A stretch of DNA of 42,171 bases from Rubrivivax gelatinosus. Lineage in GTDB: Bacteria > Pseudomonadota > Gammaproteobacteria > Burkholderiales > Burkholderiaceae_C. Positions 32,576 through 40,792 of this stretch are shown piece after piece. Where the stretch lies: assembly GCF_016583785.1 (NCBI RefSeq), contig NZ_NRRU01000046.1, positions 1 through 42,171 on the forward strand. Reading direction: 5' to 3'. Each line of letters begins with the position of its first letter. Position 1 is the first letter of the stretch. Position numbers and translations under genes: made by a program. Below the pieces are notes generated by a model. The model was not told the origin of the DNA, did no database searches, and saw nothing but the letters and a program-made list of their open reading frames with translations.

Positions 32576-33024
32576 AGCGCCGCCAACTGCTCCTGTCGTG
32601 GGCGGCCGCGCTGCCGGCGGCGAGCGCCTTCGCCGCGCCGGCACTGCCGCCGGTCCAGGTCTGGAAGAACCCGAGCTGCGGCTGCTGCGGCGCCTGGGTG
32701 AAGCACCTGCAGCAATCGGGCTTCGTGGTCAGCGTCACCGAGGTGGACGACATCGACGCCACGCGCGCGCGTCTGGGCATGCCGGCGGTGTACGGCAGCT
32801 GCCACACGGCGCGCGTCGGCGGCTATCTGCTCGAGGGCCACGTGCCGGCGGCCGAGGTCAAGCGGCTGCTGGTGATGAAGCCGGTGGCGATCGGCCTGGC
32901 GGTGCCGGGCATGCCGGTCGGCGCGCCCGGCATGGAAGTCGGCGACCAGCACGAGGTCTACGACGTGCTGCTGGTCGAACACAACGGCCGCGCGCGCAGC
33001 TTCGCGCGCTATCCGAAGGGCTGA
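32572..33024 (+). CDS. DUF411 family periplasmic metal-binding protein
   Basis: The 150-residue protein has a signal peptide (MKRRQLLLSWAAALPAASAFA) and a thioredoxin-like DUF411 core. The CxxC motif is in VWKNPSCGCCGAWVKHL, and the core continues with GMPAVYGSCHTARVGGYLLEGHVP and the usual KPVAIGLAVPGMPVGAPGME. The family is commonly found with copper resistance genes and is thought to handle copper in the periplasm (family knowledge). It overlaps the cupredoxin gene and ends the copper module. Confidence 0.92.
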   Translation: MKRRQLLLSWAAALPAASAFAAPALPPVQVWKNPSCGCCGAWVKHLQQSGFVVSVTEVDDIDATRARLGMPAVYGSCHTARVGGYLLEGHVPAAEVKRLLVMKPVAIGLAVPGMPVGAPGMEVGDQHEVYDVLLVEHNGRARSFARYPKG

Positions 33025-33050
33025 GCCCGGCGCCCTCGTGCGCCGGCGCA

Positions 33051-33083
33051 GCGTGGCGGGCACGCGACCGTCGCCCGCCACGC
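33051..33083. other. Perfect 11-bp inverted repeat between the DUF411 gene and the PYP-like gene
   Basis: GCGTGGCGGGC and GCCCGCCACGC flank an 11-base loop, 27 bases after the DUF411 stop. The stem is strong but lacks a T-run. It probably separates the copper and photoreceptor transcripts. The remaining bases up to 33170 include a short AT-richer patch (GTGTAATCGCCAAAATTCC) that could hold a promoter, but no clear -35 box was seen. Confidence 0.6.
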
Positions 33084-33170
33084 CGCCATCGCCTCGACGC
33101 GGCATCGGTGGTGTAATCGCCAAAATTCCAACCGCCCCGGCCGCCGCGTGCAGCCGAACCGAAGGTGCGC

Positions 33171-33563
33171 ATGAGCCAGCCGCCTCTGCCCGGCTTCGAT
33201 GCTGACGGCCTGATCTTCAGGCTGGAACAGCTCGACTCGGCCGCGCTCGACGCACTGGACTTCGGCGTGATCGGTTTCGACGCCGACGGCTTCGTCCGGT
33301 GCTACAACCTGCACGAGTCGCGGCACGCCAGCCTGCCGGTCGACAAGGTTGTCGGACACCACCTTTTCACCGACATTGCGCTCTGCATGAACAACTACCT
33401 CGTCGCGCAACGTTTCGAGGACGCCGCGGCGGCAGGGCTGGCGCTGGACGCGACGATCGACTACGTGCTCACCTGGCGCATGCGACCGACGCGGGTGCGC
33501 CTGCGCCTGCTGTCGCAGCCGGACGCGCGGCTGCGCTACATCGCGCTCCAACGCCCCGGCTGA
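33171..33563 (+). CDS. pyp: Photoactive yellow protein-like PAS photoreceptor
   Basis: The 130-residue protein aligns from memory without gaps to Halorhodospira PYP over the chromophore region, with an offset of three residues. FGVIGFDADGFVRCYNLHE contains Tyr45 and Glu49 (PYP Tyr42 and Glu46, which bind the chromophore phenolate). LFTDIALC contains Cys72 (PYP Cys69, the p-coumaric acid attachment site). The Met of MRPT matches PYP Met100. Thr50 and Arg52 of PYP are replaced (Ala53, Leu55). The retained Cys/Tyr/Glu set argues for a real photoreceptor rather than a generic PAS protein; light sensing remains an inference. GAAGG precedes the ATG at 33171. The stop overlaps the next gene, a hybrid kinase, by one base. 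No chromophore synthesis gene (tyrosine ammonia-lyase, coumarate ligase) is in the window. Confidence 0.75.
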   Translation: MSQPPLPGFDADGLIFRLEQLDSAALDALDFGVIGFDADGFVRCYNLHESRHASLPVDKVVGHHLFTDIALCMNNYLVAQRFEDAAAAGLALDATIDYVLTWRMRPTRVRLRLLSQPDARLRYIALQRPG

Positions 33564-35461
33564 TGCCGATGGAAGGCCCCGGCTCGCACGATCTCTCGCT
33601 GCTGGAATTCCTCTATCGCGCGCCGGTCGCGATGCTGCAGACCGACGGCGATGGCCAGGTGCAGCTGATGACGCCGCGCGCCGCCCAGCTGCTGCTGCCG
33701 CTGGCGCCGAACTCGGCGCTCGAGAACCTGTTCGACGTGCTCGAGCCGACGCTGCCGACGCTGCGCGCGGAAGTCGCGGCCTTCGACGCCCCGCGCGGCA
33801 CGGTGCTCGAAGGCCGGCGCGTGACGCTGCGTCTGCCCGGCATGCCGGCACGCGAGCAGGTGCTGGCGCTCGGGCTGCTCAAGCTCGACGACGACCGCCT
33901 CGCCGCCTGGCTGGTCGACGTCACCAGCGACGAGCACGAACGCCTGGCGCTGGCCGAACACCTGGCGCTGGCGACCGAGGCCGCCGGCATCGGCACCTTC
34001 GAGCTTCGCTACGACGGCAGCGAGCCGCTGCACTTCAACGTCCAGACCTTCCGCCTGTTCGGCCATCCCGACGGCGGCAGCCCGCAGCAGATCGTGCGCG
34101 AGGCCGTCGCGTCGGCCGAGATCGCGCGCCTGGCCGCCTGGGTGGCACCGCTGCGCGACGGCCGCGAGGCCGACAGCGTCGAGTTCGAGATCCGGCTGCC
34201 CGACGGCCAGCCACGCTGGCTGGCAGCCAAAGGCCGGCTGAGCCAGGGCTGCCCCGCCCCGGGGCGCTCGGTCGTCGGCGTGATCTGGGACATCACCGAG
34301 CAGCGGCGCGCGCAGGCCGCGCTCGAGGCGCAGCGGGTGGCCGAACGTGCGAGCCGGGCCAAGAGCGAGTTCCTGTCACGCCTGGGCCACGAGATCCGCA
34401 CGCCGCTGAACGCGATCGTCGGCTTCGCCCAGATGCTGCAGCGCGGCGCCGTCGTGCCGCTGGCAGCCGAGCACCGCCAGGCCGTCGCCCACATCGCCGA
34501 CGCCGGGCGGCACCTGGAACGCCTGATCGCCGACCTGACCGATCTGTCGCTGATCGAGACCGGCACCGTGCGCCTGGACAGCGCGGCTGTCGACCTGGGC
34601 GCGCTGATCGACGAAGTCCTGCACGAGGCCGACGCACCGGCGGCGGCGCGCCGGGTCACGCTGCGCCGCGCGCTGCCCGAGGGCCGGCTGCAGGTGCTGG
34701 CCGACCGCACGCGGCTGCGCCAGGTGCTCGCCAACCTGGTGTCCAACGCGATCAAGTACAACCGGCCCGACGGCGACGTCGTCGTCGAGGTGCGGCGCGA
34801 CGTCGCGAGTTGGCGCATCGCCGTCGGCGACACCGGGCTGGGCATGTCGCAGGCGCAGCAGAAGTCGCTGTTCGAGCCTTTCAACCGCCTCGGACGCGAG
34901 AGCAGCGGCATCCCCGGAACCGGCATCGGCCTGGTGCTCACGCGTGAACTCGTCGAGGCCATGGGCGGCACGCTGGAGGTGCGCAGCGAGCCCGGCCGCG
35001 GCAGCGAGTTCGGATTCGCGCTGCCGGCCGCGGCTTCGCAGGCACCGCCGCCGGCGCCGCCGCGTGCGCTGCAGTCGCGCGACGACCTGCGCGGACGTGT
35101 GCTCGCGGTGGAAGACAACCCGGTCAACGCGGTGCTGCTGCAGAGTTTCTTCAACTGGCGGCCCGGGGTCGAGCTGTCGATCGCCGGCAGCGCCGCCGAA
35201 GCGCTGGAACTGGCGCGTCGCAGCGCCCCCGACCTGCTGCTGCTGGACCTGTTCCTGCCCGACCGGCCGGGCCTCGAACTGCTGCGCGAGATGCGCGAGC
35301 GCGACGGGCTGGCGATGCCGTGCATCGTGATCTCGGCCAGCGCGCTGCCCTCGGACATCGAGGCCGCACGCAACGCCGGCGTCGACCTGTACCTGACCAA
35401 ACCGCTGGACGTGGACCGGCTGCTGCACGCGATCGACACGCTGCTGGGCACGGTCGCCTGA
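33563..35461 (+). CDS. Hybrid sensor histidine kinase (PAS-PAS-HisKA-HATPase-receiver)
   Basis: This 632-residue soluble protein has no membrane segments. A first PAS-like region (about 10-120) is followed by a second PAS/PAC (about 130-250, ending GVIWDITEQRRAQ), HisKA with the phosphoacceptor His276 in LGHEIRTPLNAIVGFAQ, an ATPase domain (NLVSNAIKYN, GDTGLGMS, GTGIGLVLTREL) and a C-terminal receiver with Asp562 in LLLLDLFLPDRPG and Lys in YLTKPLD. It starts on the last base of the PYP-like gene (TGATG), so the two are co-translated and it is the likely partner. No DNA-binding output is present, so a further regulator elsewhere is implied. Confidence 0.9.
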   Translation: MPMEGPGSHDLSLLEFLYRAPVAMLQTDGDGQVQLMTPRAAQLLLPLAPNSALENLFDVLEPTLPTLRAEVAAFDAPRGTVLEGRRVTLRLPGMPAREQVLALGLLKLDDDRLAAWLVDVTSDEHERLALAEHLALATEAAGIGTFELRYDGSEPLHFNVQTFRLFGHPDGGSPQQIVREAVASAEIARLAAWVAPLRDGREADSVEFEIRLPDGQPRWLAAKGRLSQGCPAPGRSVVGVIWDITEQRRAQAALEAQRVAERASRAKSEFLSRLGHEIRTPLNAIVGFAQMLQRGAVVPLAAEHRQAVAHIADAGRHLERLIADLTDLSLIETGTVRLDSAAVDLGALIDEVLHEADAPAAARRVTLRRALPEGRLQVLADRTRLRQVLANLVSNAIKYNRPDGDVVVEVRRDVASWRIAVGDTGLGMSQAQQKSLFEPFNRLGRESSGIPGTGIGLVLTRELVEAMGGTLEVRSEPGRGSEFGFALPAAASQAPPPAPPRALQSRDDLRGRVLAVEDNPVNAVLLQSFFNWRPGVELSIAGSAAEALELARRSAPDLLLLDLFLPDRPGLELLREMRERDGLAMPCIVISASALPSDIEAARNAGVDLYLTKPLDVDRLLHAIDTLLGTVA

Positions 35462-35689
35462 TCAGCCGATCGCGTCGATGCGCCGGTGCAGCGCAGCCAG
35501 CACCGCCTGCAGCGGTGCACCGGCCGGCGGCTGCGGAAGCACGTCGCCGGTCAGCGTGACCTGCGAGCCGTCGCGGCTGACGCGGGCACGCCAGCGCAGC
35601 ACGCCCGCTCCCGCGTCCTCGAACTCCCCTTCGTAGCTGAACGCTTCAAGCGTCAATGCATGGGTGTGCGTGCCCTGGAAGCTGGTCAT
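35462..35689 (-). CDS. Small protein of unknown function (75 aa)
   Basis: From the ATG at 35689, preceded by AGGAG with a six-base spacer, the product starts MTSFQGTHTHALTLEAFSYE and ends LAALHRRIDAIG. It is predicted soluble with a beta-rich N-terminal half and an amphipathic C-terminal helix. I recognise no family. It is convergent with the hybrid kinase (adjacent stops) and divergent from the glucose dehydrogenase. The reading frame continues above the ATG but only as a shadow. Confidence 0.6.
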   Translation of the reverse strand: MTSFQGTHTHALTLEAFSYEGEFEDAGAGVLRWRARVSRDGSQVTLTGDVLPQPPAGAPLQAVLAALHRRIDAIG

Positions 35690-35789
35690 CGTTTTCTCCT
35701 CGGCCGCGGGCGGCAAACCGCATGCCGGCGGCACATCGATTGCCTCGGCGCCGAACCCCGACTCGGCGGCCCTGCCCGCCCATGCATCC

Positions 35790-38168
35790 ATGGTCCAGGC
35801 ACCCCGCCCGCCGCTGCTCACCGGCTTCGTCGTCCTGCTGAGCGGCATCGTGCTGCTGGCTGGAGGCCTGTGGCTGGCCGTGATCGGCGGCTCCTGGTAC
35901 TACGCCGGCACCGGCGCGCTGCTGCTGGCCACCGGCGTCATGCTGCTGCGGGGGCAGCCGTCGGCGCTGCTGCTGTACGCCACGGTCGTCGCCATCACGC
36001 TGCTGTGGTCGCTGTGGGAAGCCGGGCTCGACTGGTGGCCGCTGGCGGCACGCGGCGACGTGATCTTCGTGCTCGGCCTGTGGCTGCTGATGCCCTGGGT
36101 GCAGCGCGGGCTGGTGCACGAGGACGACTGGCGGCGCAGCCGGCACCCGCGCGGGCCGGCGCTGCTGCTCGGGTCGGTGCTCGCGGCTTTCGCGCTGGTC
36201 GCGGCGGGTTCGTGGATGCACGACCCGCACGAACTGGCCGGAACCACGCCCCCGGCGCTGGGCCGCACCCCGCAGGACCACTCGGTCCCTGACGGCGAGT
36301 GGCACGCCTGGGGCGGCACGAACGCCGGGCGGCGCTACTCGCCGCTGGCCCAGCTGACGCCGGAAAACGTCGAGCGGCTGCAGGTCGCCTGGCAGTACCG
36401 CACCGGCGACGTTCGCGGCCGGCCGGGCGAGCCGGTGGAGACGACCTACGAGGTGACGCCGCTGAAGATCGGCAACCGCCTGCTGCTGTGCACACCGCAC
36501 CAGGTCGTGATCGCGCTGGACGCGACGACGGGCTCGGCGCTCTGGCGGCGCGCCATGCCGATACAGGGCCTGGGCACGCTCGCGCTGCAGCATCAGACCT
36601 GCCGCGGGCTGTCCTACCGGCCGCCGCCGGCGGGCAGCGCCGCAAGCGACTTCTGCGCCGCCCGGCTCTACATGCCGACGATAGACGGCCGGGTGCACGC
36701 GCTCGACCTGGCCAGCGGGCGCCCGTGCGAGAACTTCGGCGCGGGCGGCTCGATCGACCTTTGGGACCGCATGCCGCACCGCCGCCCGGGCGGCTACTAC
36801 TCGACGTCTCCGGTGGCGGTGGCGGGGGACCGGATCGTCGTCGGCGGCACCGTGCTGGACAACGTCTCGGTGGCCGAACCCTCGGGCGTGATCCGCGCCT
36901 TCGACGCCGAAACCGGCGCACTGCTGTGGAACTGGGACCCGGGGCGGCCCGATCAGACCGAACCGCTGCCGCCGGGGCAGCACTACACGCCCAGTTCACC
37001 CAACAGCTGGTCGGTGGCCGCCGTCGACGAGGCGCTGGGCCTGATCTATCTGCCGATGGGCAACCAGCCGCCCGACCAGTGGGGCGCCAAACGCGGCGCG
37101 GCGTCGGAGCGCTTCGCCTCGTCGGTCGTGGCGCTGGAACTCGCGACCGGGCGCCTGCGCTGGGTGTTCCAGACCGTGCACCACGACCTCTGGGACTACG
37201 ACGTTCCGGCCCAGCCCAGCCTGCTGGAGCTGAGCGTCGGCGCCAGCACCGTGCCGGCCCTGGTGCAGGCGACGAAGCAGGGCGAGATCTTCGTGCTCGA
37301 CCGTCGCAGCGGCCAGCCGCTGCTGCCGGTGAGCGAACTGCCGGCACCGCGCACCACGATGCCGGGCGAACGCAGCGCGCCGACGCAGCCCAAGTCGGGG
37401 CTGTCCTTCGACCCGCGGCCGCTCACCGAGCACGACATGTGGGGCGCGACGATGTTCGACCAGCTGGCCTGCCGCATCGCGTTCCGTCGCCTGCGTTACG
37501 AAGGCAGGTTCACGCCGCCGTCGCTGCAGGGCTCGCTGGTCTACCCGGGCAACTTCGGCGTCTTCAACTGGGGCGGCATCGCCGTCGACCCGGCGCGCCA
37601 GACCGCGTTCACGACGCCGGCCTACCTGGCCTTCGTCTCGCAGCTGGTGGCACGGCCGGACGACCGGGCGCTGGTCGTGCAGGGCGAGGAACGGCCGCAC
37701 GACAGCCTGCCGGCGCTGAACGAGAACTTCGGTGCGCCGTACGCGGTGCGGCTGTCGCCTTTCACCTCGCCGCTGGGCATCCCGTGCCAGGCTCCGCCCT
37801 GGGGCTACGTTGCCGGCGTCGACCTGGTCAGCGGGCACCGCATCTGGCAGCACCGCAACGGCACGGTGCGCGACCTGTCGCCCCTGCCGCTGCCGTTTCG
37901 CATGGGCGTACCCAGTCTCGGCGGGCCGGTACTGACCGCAGGCGGCCTGGCCTTCCTGTCGGGCACGCTGGACGACTATGTGCGCGGCTACGAAGCTTCC
38001 ACAGGGCGCGAGATCTGGCGCGCCCGCCTGCCCGCGGGTGGCCAGGCAACGCCGATGACCTACCTGGGGGCCGACGGGCGGCAGTACCTGGTCGTCGTCG
38101 CGGGCGGCCACGGTTCGCTGGGCACGCGCGCCGGCGATCACGTCATCGCCTACGCCTTGCCGCGCTGA
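35790..38168 (+). CDS. gcd: Membrane-bound PQQ-dependent glucose dehydrogenase
   Basis: This quinoprotein oxidises glucose to gluconolactone in the periplasm and passes electrons to ubiquinone. From the ATG at 35790 it is 792 residues, the usual size. The N-terminal 150 residues hold about five transmembrane helices (FVVLLSGIVLLAGGLWLAVI first). The PQQ beta-propeller then begins at WHAWGGTNAGRRYSPLAQLT and includes YEVTPLKIGNRLLLCTPH, HHDLWDYDVPAQPSLLEL, GEIFVLDRRSGQPLLPV and MTYLGADGRQYLVVVAGGHG at the C-terminus. PQQ synthesis genes are not in the window. No good ribosome binding site precedes the chosen ATG, so the start could shift. Confidence 0.92.
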   Translation: MVQAPRPPLLTGFVVLLSGIVLLAGGLWLAVIGGSWYYAGTGALLLATGVMLLRGQPSALLLYATVVAITLLWSLWEAGLDWWPLAARGDVIFVLGLWLLMPWVQRGLVHEDDWRRSRHPRGPALLLGSVLAAFALVAAGSWMHDPHELAGTTPPALGRTPQDHSVPDGEWHAWGGTNAGRRYSPLAQLTPENVERLQVAWQYRTGDVRGRPGEPVETTYEVTPLKIGNRLLLCTPHQVVIALDATTGSALWRRAMPIQGLGTLALQHQTCRGLSYRPPPAGSAASDFCAARLYMPTIDGRVHALDLASGRPCENFGAGGSIDLWDRMPHRRPGGYYSTSPVAVAGDRIVVGGTVLDNVSVAEPSGVIRAFDAETGALLWNWDPGRPDQTEPLPPGQHYTPSSPNSWSVAAVDEALGLIYLPMGNQPPDQWGAKRGAASERFASSVVALELATGRLRWVFQTVHHDLWDYDVPAQPSLLELSVGASTVPALVQATKQGEIFVLDRRSGQPLLPVSELPAPRTTMPGERSAPTQPKSGLSFDPRPLTEHDMWGATMFDQLACRIAFRRLRYEGRFTPPSLQGSLVYPGNFGVFNWGGIAVDPARQTAFTTPAYLAFVSQLVARPDDRALVVQGEERPHDSLPALNENFGAPYAVRLSPFTSPLGIPCQAPPWGYVAGVDLVSGHRIWQHRNGTVRDLSPLPLPFRMGVPSLGGPVLTAGGLAFLSGTLDDYVRGYEASTGREIWRARLPAGGQATPMTYLGADGRQYLVVVAGGHGSLGTRAGDHVIAYALPR

Positions 38169-38185
38169 GCGGCTTCAGGCGGCCA

Positions 38186-38764
38186 TCAGCGCCGCACGCC
38201 GGCAGCCGGCACGCGCCGGGGCACCGACTGGGCGCGGTCGCCGGGCAGCAGTTGCTGCGGCAGCTGCGAGAAGGTCCAGCGCGGGCCGTCGCCGGAGACG
38301 ATCCAGACGAGGTCGAAGCGCGCCTCGGGCCAGTGGCGCGGCACCTCGGCGCGCTGCAGCAGTTCTTCGGCAAGCACGGGCAACGAACGATGGCGCCAGC
38401 ACACCAGCGCCGGGCCCTTCAGATCACGCAGCGCGGCGGCGATACGCGCCGGGTCATCGTCGTCCGACCAGGACTCGTCGACCTGCAGGCCCAGCGCCTG
38501 CGCGAGCGGCGTGACGGTCTCGCGAGGCCGCGGCGACGGATGGGTCTCGGTCGGGTGGGCGGCGAAAACGTGGGACGGCCGCAGGATCGGCGAGCGGGAC
38601 GGCAACGGCAACGGCACGAACAGGCGCACCAGTGCGCCCGCACGCTGCCAGCCGACGACCGACAACGACTGCGGCGAGGGCGAACCGTCGATCGCCACCC
38701 CGTATTCGCCTTCTCGCGGCTTCTCGGCATGGCGGATCAGCATGATGCGGGGCGTTTCGATCAT
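38186..38764 (-). CDS. Histidine phosphatase family protein
   Basis: The 192-residue protein starts MIETPRIMLIRHAEKPREG, with the LIRHAEKP phosphohistidine motif. A second catalytic region, CWRHRSLPVLAEEL, is near the middle. It is longer than SixA and shorter than phosphoglycerate mutases; the substrate is unknown. The start at 38764 is chosen because the motif lies right after it. The longer open frame is a shadow of the neighbouring oxidoreductase. It is convergent with the glucose dehydrogenase and divergent from the oxidoreductase across 63 bases. Confidence 0.82.
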   Translation of the reverse strand: MIETPRIMLIRHAEKPREGEYGVAIDGSPSPQSLSVVGWQRAGALVRLFVPLPLPSRSPILRPSHVFAAHPTETHPSPRPRETVTPLAQALGLQVDESWSDDDDPARIAAALRDLKGPALVCWRHRSLPVLAEELLQRAEVPRHWPEARFDLVWIVSGDGPRWTFSQLPQQLLPGDRAQSVPRRVPAAGVRR

Positions 38765-38827
38765 CGGTGGGCTCGGGCTGCAGAATGCGCGGCGACGGGC
38801 AAGGCGGATGCCGCGGCAGGAGCGCCG

Positions 38828-39885
38828 ATGACGGACGTGCGGGTGGGACTGATAGGCTGGGGCAAGGCCGCGCGTGGGTTTCATGCGCCGCTGATCCGGG
38901 CCACGGCGGGCATGCGGCTGGCGGCGGTGGGCAGCCGCAACCCGGCCGAGGTGGCCGACAGCGTGCGCACCGAATGCGGCGCCGAGGTCGTCGTGCAGAC
39001 GCCGCAGGCCTTGCTTGCCGGCGGCGCGGTCGATCTGGTCGTCGTCGCGACCCCGAACGACAGCCACCACGAATGGGCCGCGGCGGCGCTACGGGCGGGG
39101 TGCCACGTCGTCGTCGACAAGCCGTTCGCGCTCGATCTTGCGCAGGCCCGGGAGCTGGTTGCGCTCGCGGGCCAGATGGAACGCCAGCTGTGTGTGTTCC
39201 ACAACCGGCGCTGGGACGGTGACTTCCTGACGCTGCGCCGGCTGCTCGCGTCCGGCGAGCTGGGGCGTGTGACCGAGTTCGTCTCCCACTTCGACCGCTT
39301 CCGCCCGCAGCGCCGCGAGCGCTGGCGAGAGCGTGCCGGGCCGGGTGCCGGCATCTGGATGGACCTGGGCCCGCATCTGCTGGACCAGGCGCTGCAGCTG
39401 TTCGGGCCGCCGGCCGGCATCACGCTGGACCTCGCCGTGCAGCGCGCCGGGCCCGGCGCGGACGACTGGTTCGACTGCCGCTTGCGCTGGGACGATGGCC
39501 CGCATGGGGGACTGCGCGCCCGGCTGCACGCGGGGATGCTGGCAGCCTGTGCCCGGCCACGTTTCGTGCTGCTGGGCGACCAGGCTGCTTTCAGGGTCGA
39601 CGGGCTGGACCCGCAGGAAGAGGCGTTGAGCGCCGGCCGCGACCCGACGGCCGCCGACTGGGGCCGCGACGCACGCTGCGGCCGGCTCTGGCATGGCGAC
39701 GGACGAGCCGATCCAGTGCTGCTGGAGCCCGGCGCCTACCCCCGCTTCTATGCGGCGCTGCGCGAGGCCCTGCACGATGGGCAGGTGTTGCCCCGGTGAC
39801 GAACGATGAAGCGCTGCAGGTGCAGGCCTTGCTCGACGCCGGGCGCCGCAGCGCCGCCGAACATCGCGAGATCGCCCTCGGCTGA
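38828..39885 (+). pseudogene. Gfo/Idh/MocA family oxidoreductase, frameshifted near the C-terminus
   Basis: The main frame (38828-39799, 323 residues) has the Rossmann motif VGLIGWGKAARGFHAP, VVATPNDSHHEWAAAAL, the VDKPFALD lysine motif and CVFHNRRWDGDFLTLRRLL. It ends at LHDGQVLPR. The typical C-terminus of this family continues in the next frame as PVTNDEALQVQALLDAG then RRSAAEHREIALG, ending at a TGA at 39883-39885. The frames would join if the C-run at 39791-39794 had one more C. This is either a sequencing or assembly error or a recent one-base deletion. The lost tail is only about 30 residues and follows the catalytic domain, so partial function is possible. The substrate is unknown. 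Confidence 0.85.
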
Positions 39886-39939
39886 GGCGCACGAGGGAAC
39901 ACAGAGCGTGGCGTAGCATGCCGCGCGACGAGGAGCTTG

Positions 39940-40782
39940 ATGGACCCCGACCGTAATCAGCTGCTGATCATCGATGCGCAGAATGACTTCTGCGACCTGC
40001 CGCCCGGCTGGTGCACGCTCGACCCGGCAACCGGTGAGCGCTTGCTGCCGGCGCTGCCGGTGGCGGGCGCTCATGCCGACATGCTGCGGCTCGCGGCGTT
40101 CATCGATGCGCGGGCAACCGACATCGACGCGATCACGCTGACGCTGGATTCGCACCACCGCATCGACATCGCCCACCCGCCGTTCTGGCAGGACGCGACC
40201 GGCGGCGCCGTCGCGCCCTTCACGCCGATAGCCGCGGCCCAGGTGCGCGACGGCAGCTTCCTTCCCCGCGATCCGTCGGCGCTGGCGCGTGTGCTCGCGT
40301 ATCTGGACGCGTTGGAGGCGCGGGGCCGTTATGGGCTGATGGTCTGGCCGGAACACTGCCGCATCGGCAGTTGGGGCCACCTGGTACACGCCGCCGTCAG
40401 GGCGGCCTGCGACCGCTGGGAGGCCCGCCGGCTGCGGCCGGTGCAATACCTGTTCAAGGGCGACAACCCCTGGACCGAACATTACAGCGCGCTCGAAGCC
40501 GAGGTACCCGACCAGCAGGACCCTGCGACTTTGCTCAACCGGGACTTGCTGGCGCGCCTGGATCGCTCGCAGCGCATCTGGGTCGCCGGCGAAGCCAGCA
40601 GCCACTGCGTGAAGGCGACGGTCGAGCACCTCCTCGAACATCTGCCCAGCGGCCGACCCGGCCGCATCGAAATGCTGAGCGATTGCATGAGCCCGGTGGC
40701 GGGTTTCGAGCCGCAGCATCAAGCATTTCTGGCCGCCATGGCCGAACGCGGCGTGCGCCAGCGGCGCAGCACGGATACCTGA
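39940..40782 (+). CDS. Nicotinamidase-like cysteine hydrolase
   Basis: This 280-residue isochorismatase-fold hydrolase has the catalytic triad pattern of nicotinamidases: Asp12 in LIIDAQNDF, Lys173 in [13 protein letters not shown] and Cys223 in [15 protein letters not shown] metal-site-like stretch [15 protein letters not shown] resembles the DxHxxxH region. The protein is longer than typical PncA (about 215 residues). It lies directly before nicotinate phosphoribosyltransferase, 10 bases apart. This supports a role in converting nicotinamide to nicotinate, though a related amidase substrate remains possible. AGGAG lies four bases upstream of the ATG. Confidence 0.82.
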   Translation: MDPDRNQLLIIDAQNDFCDLPPGWCTLDPATGERLLPALPVAGAHADMLRLAAFIDARATDIDAITLTLDSHHRIDIAHPPFWQDATGGAVAPFTPIAAAQVRDGSFLPRDPSALARVLAYLDALEARGRYGLMVWPEHCRIGSWGHLVHAAVRAACDRWEARRLRPVQYLFKGDNPWTEHYSALEAEVPDQQDPATLLNRDLLARLDRSQRIWVAGEASSHCVKATVEHLLEHLPSGRPGRIEMLSDCMSPVAGFEPQHQAFLAAMAERGVRQRRSTDT

Positions 40783-40792
40783 AGGAAGCCGA

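Noticed and set aside
36299..38827. Upstream part of a 1166-codon frame running into the oxidoreductase
   Set aside because: This part overlaps the glucose dehydrogenase and histidine phosphatase genes in the wrong frame. Only the segment from 38828 has a domain.
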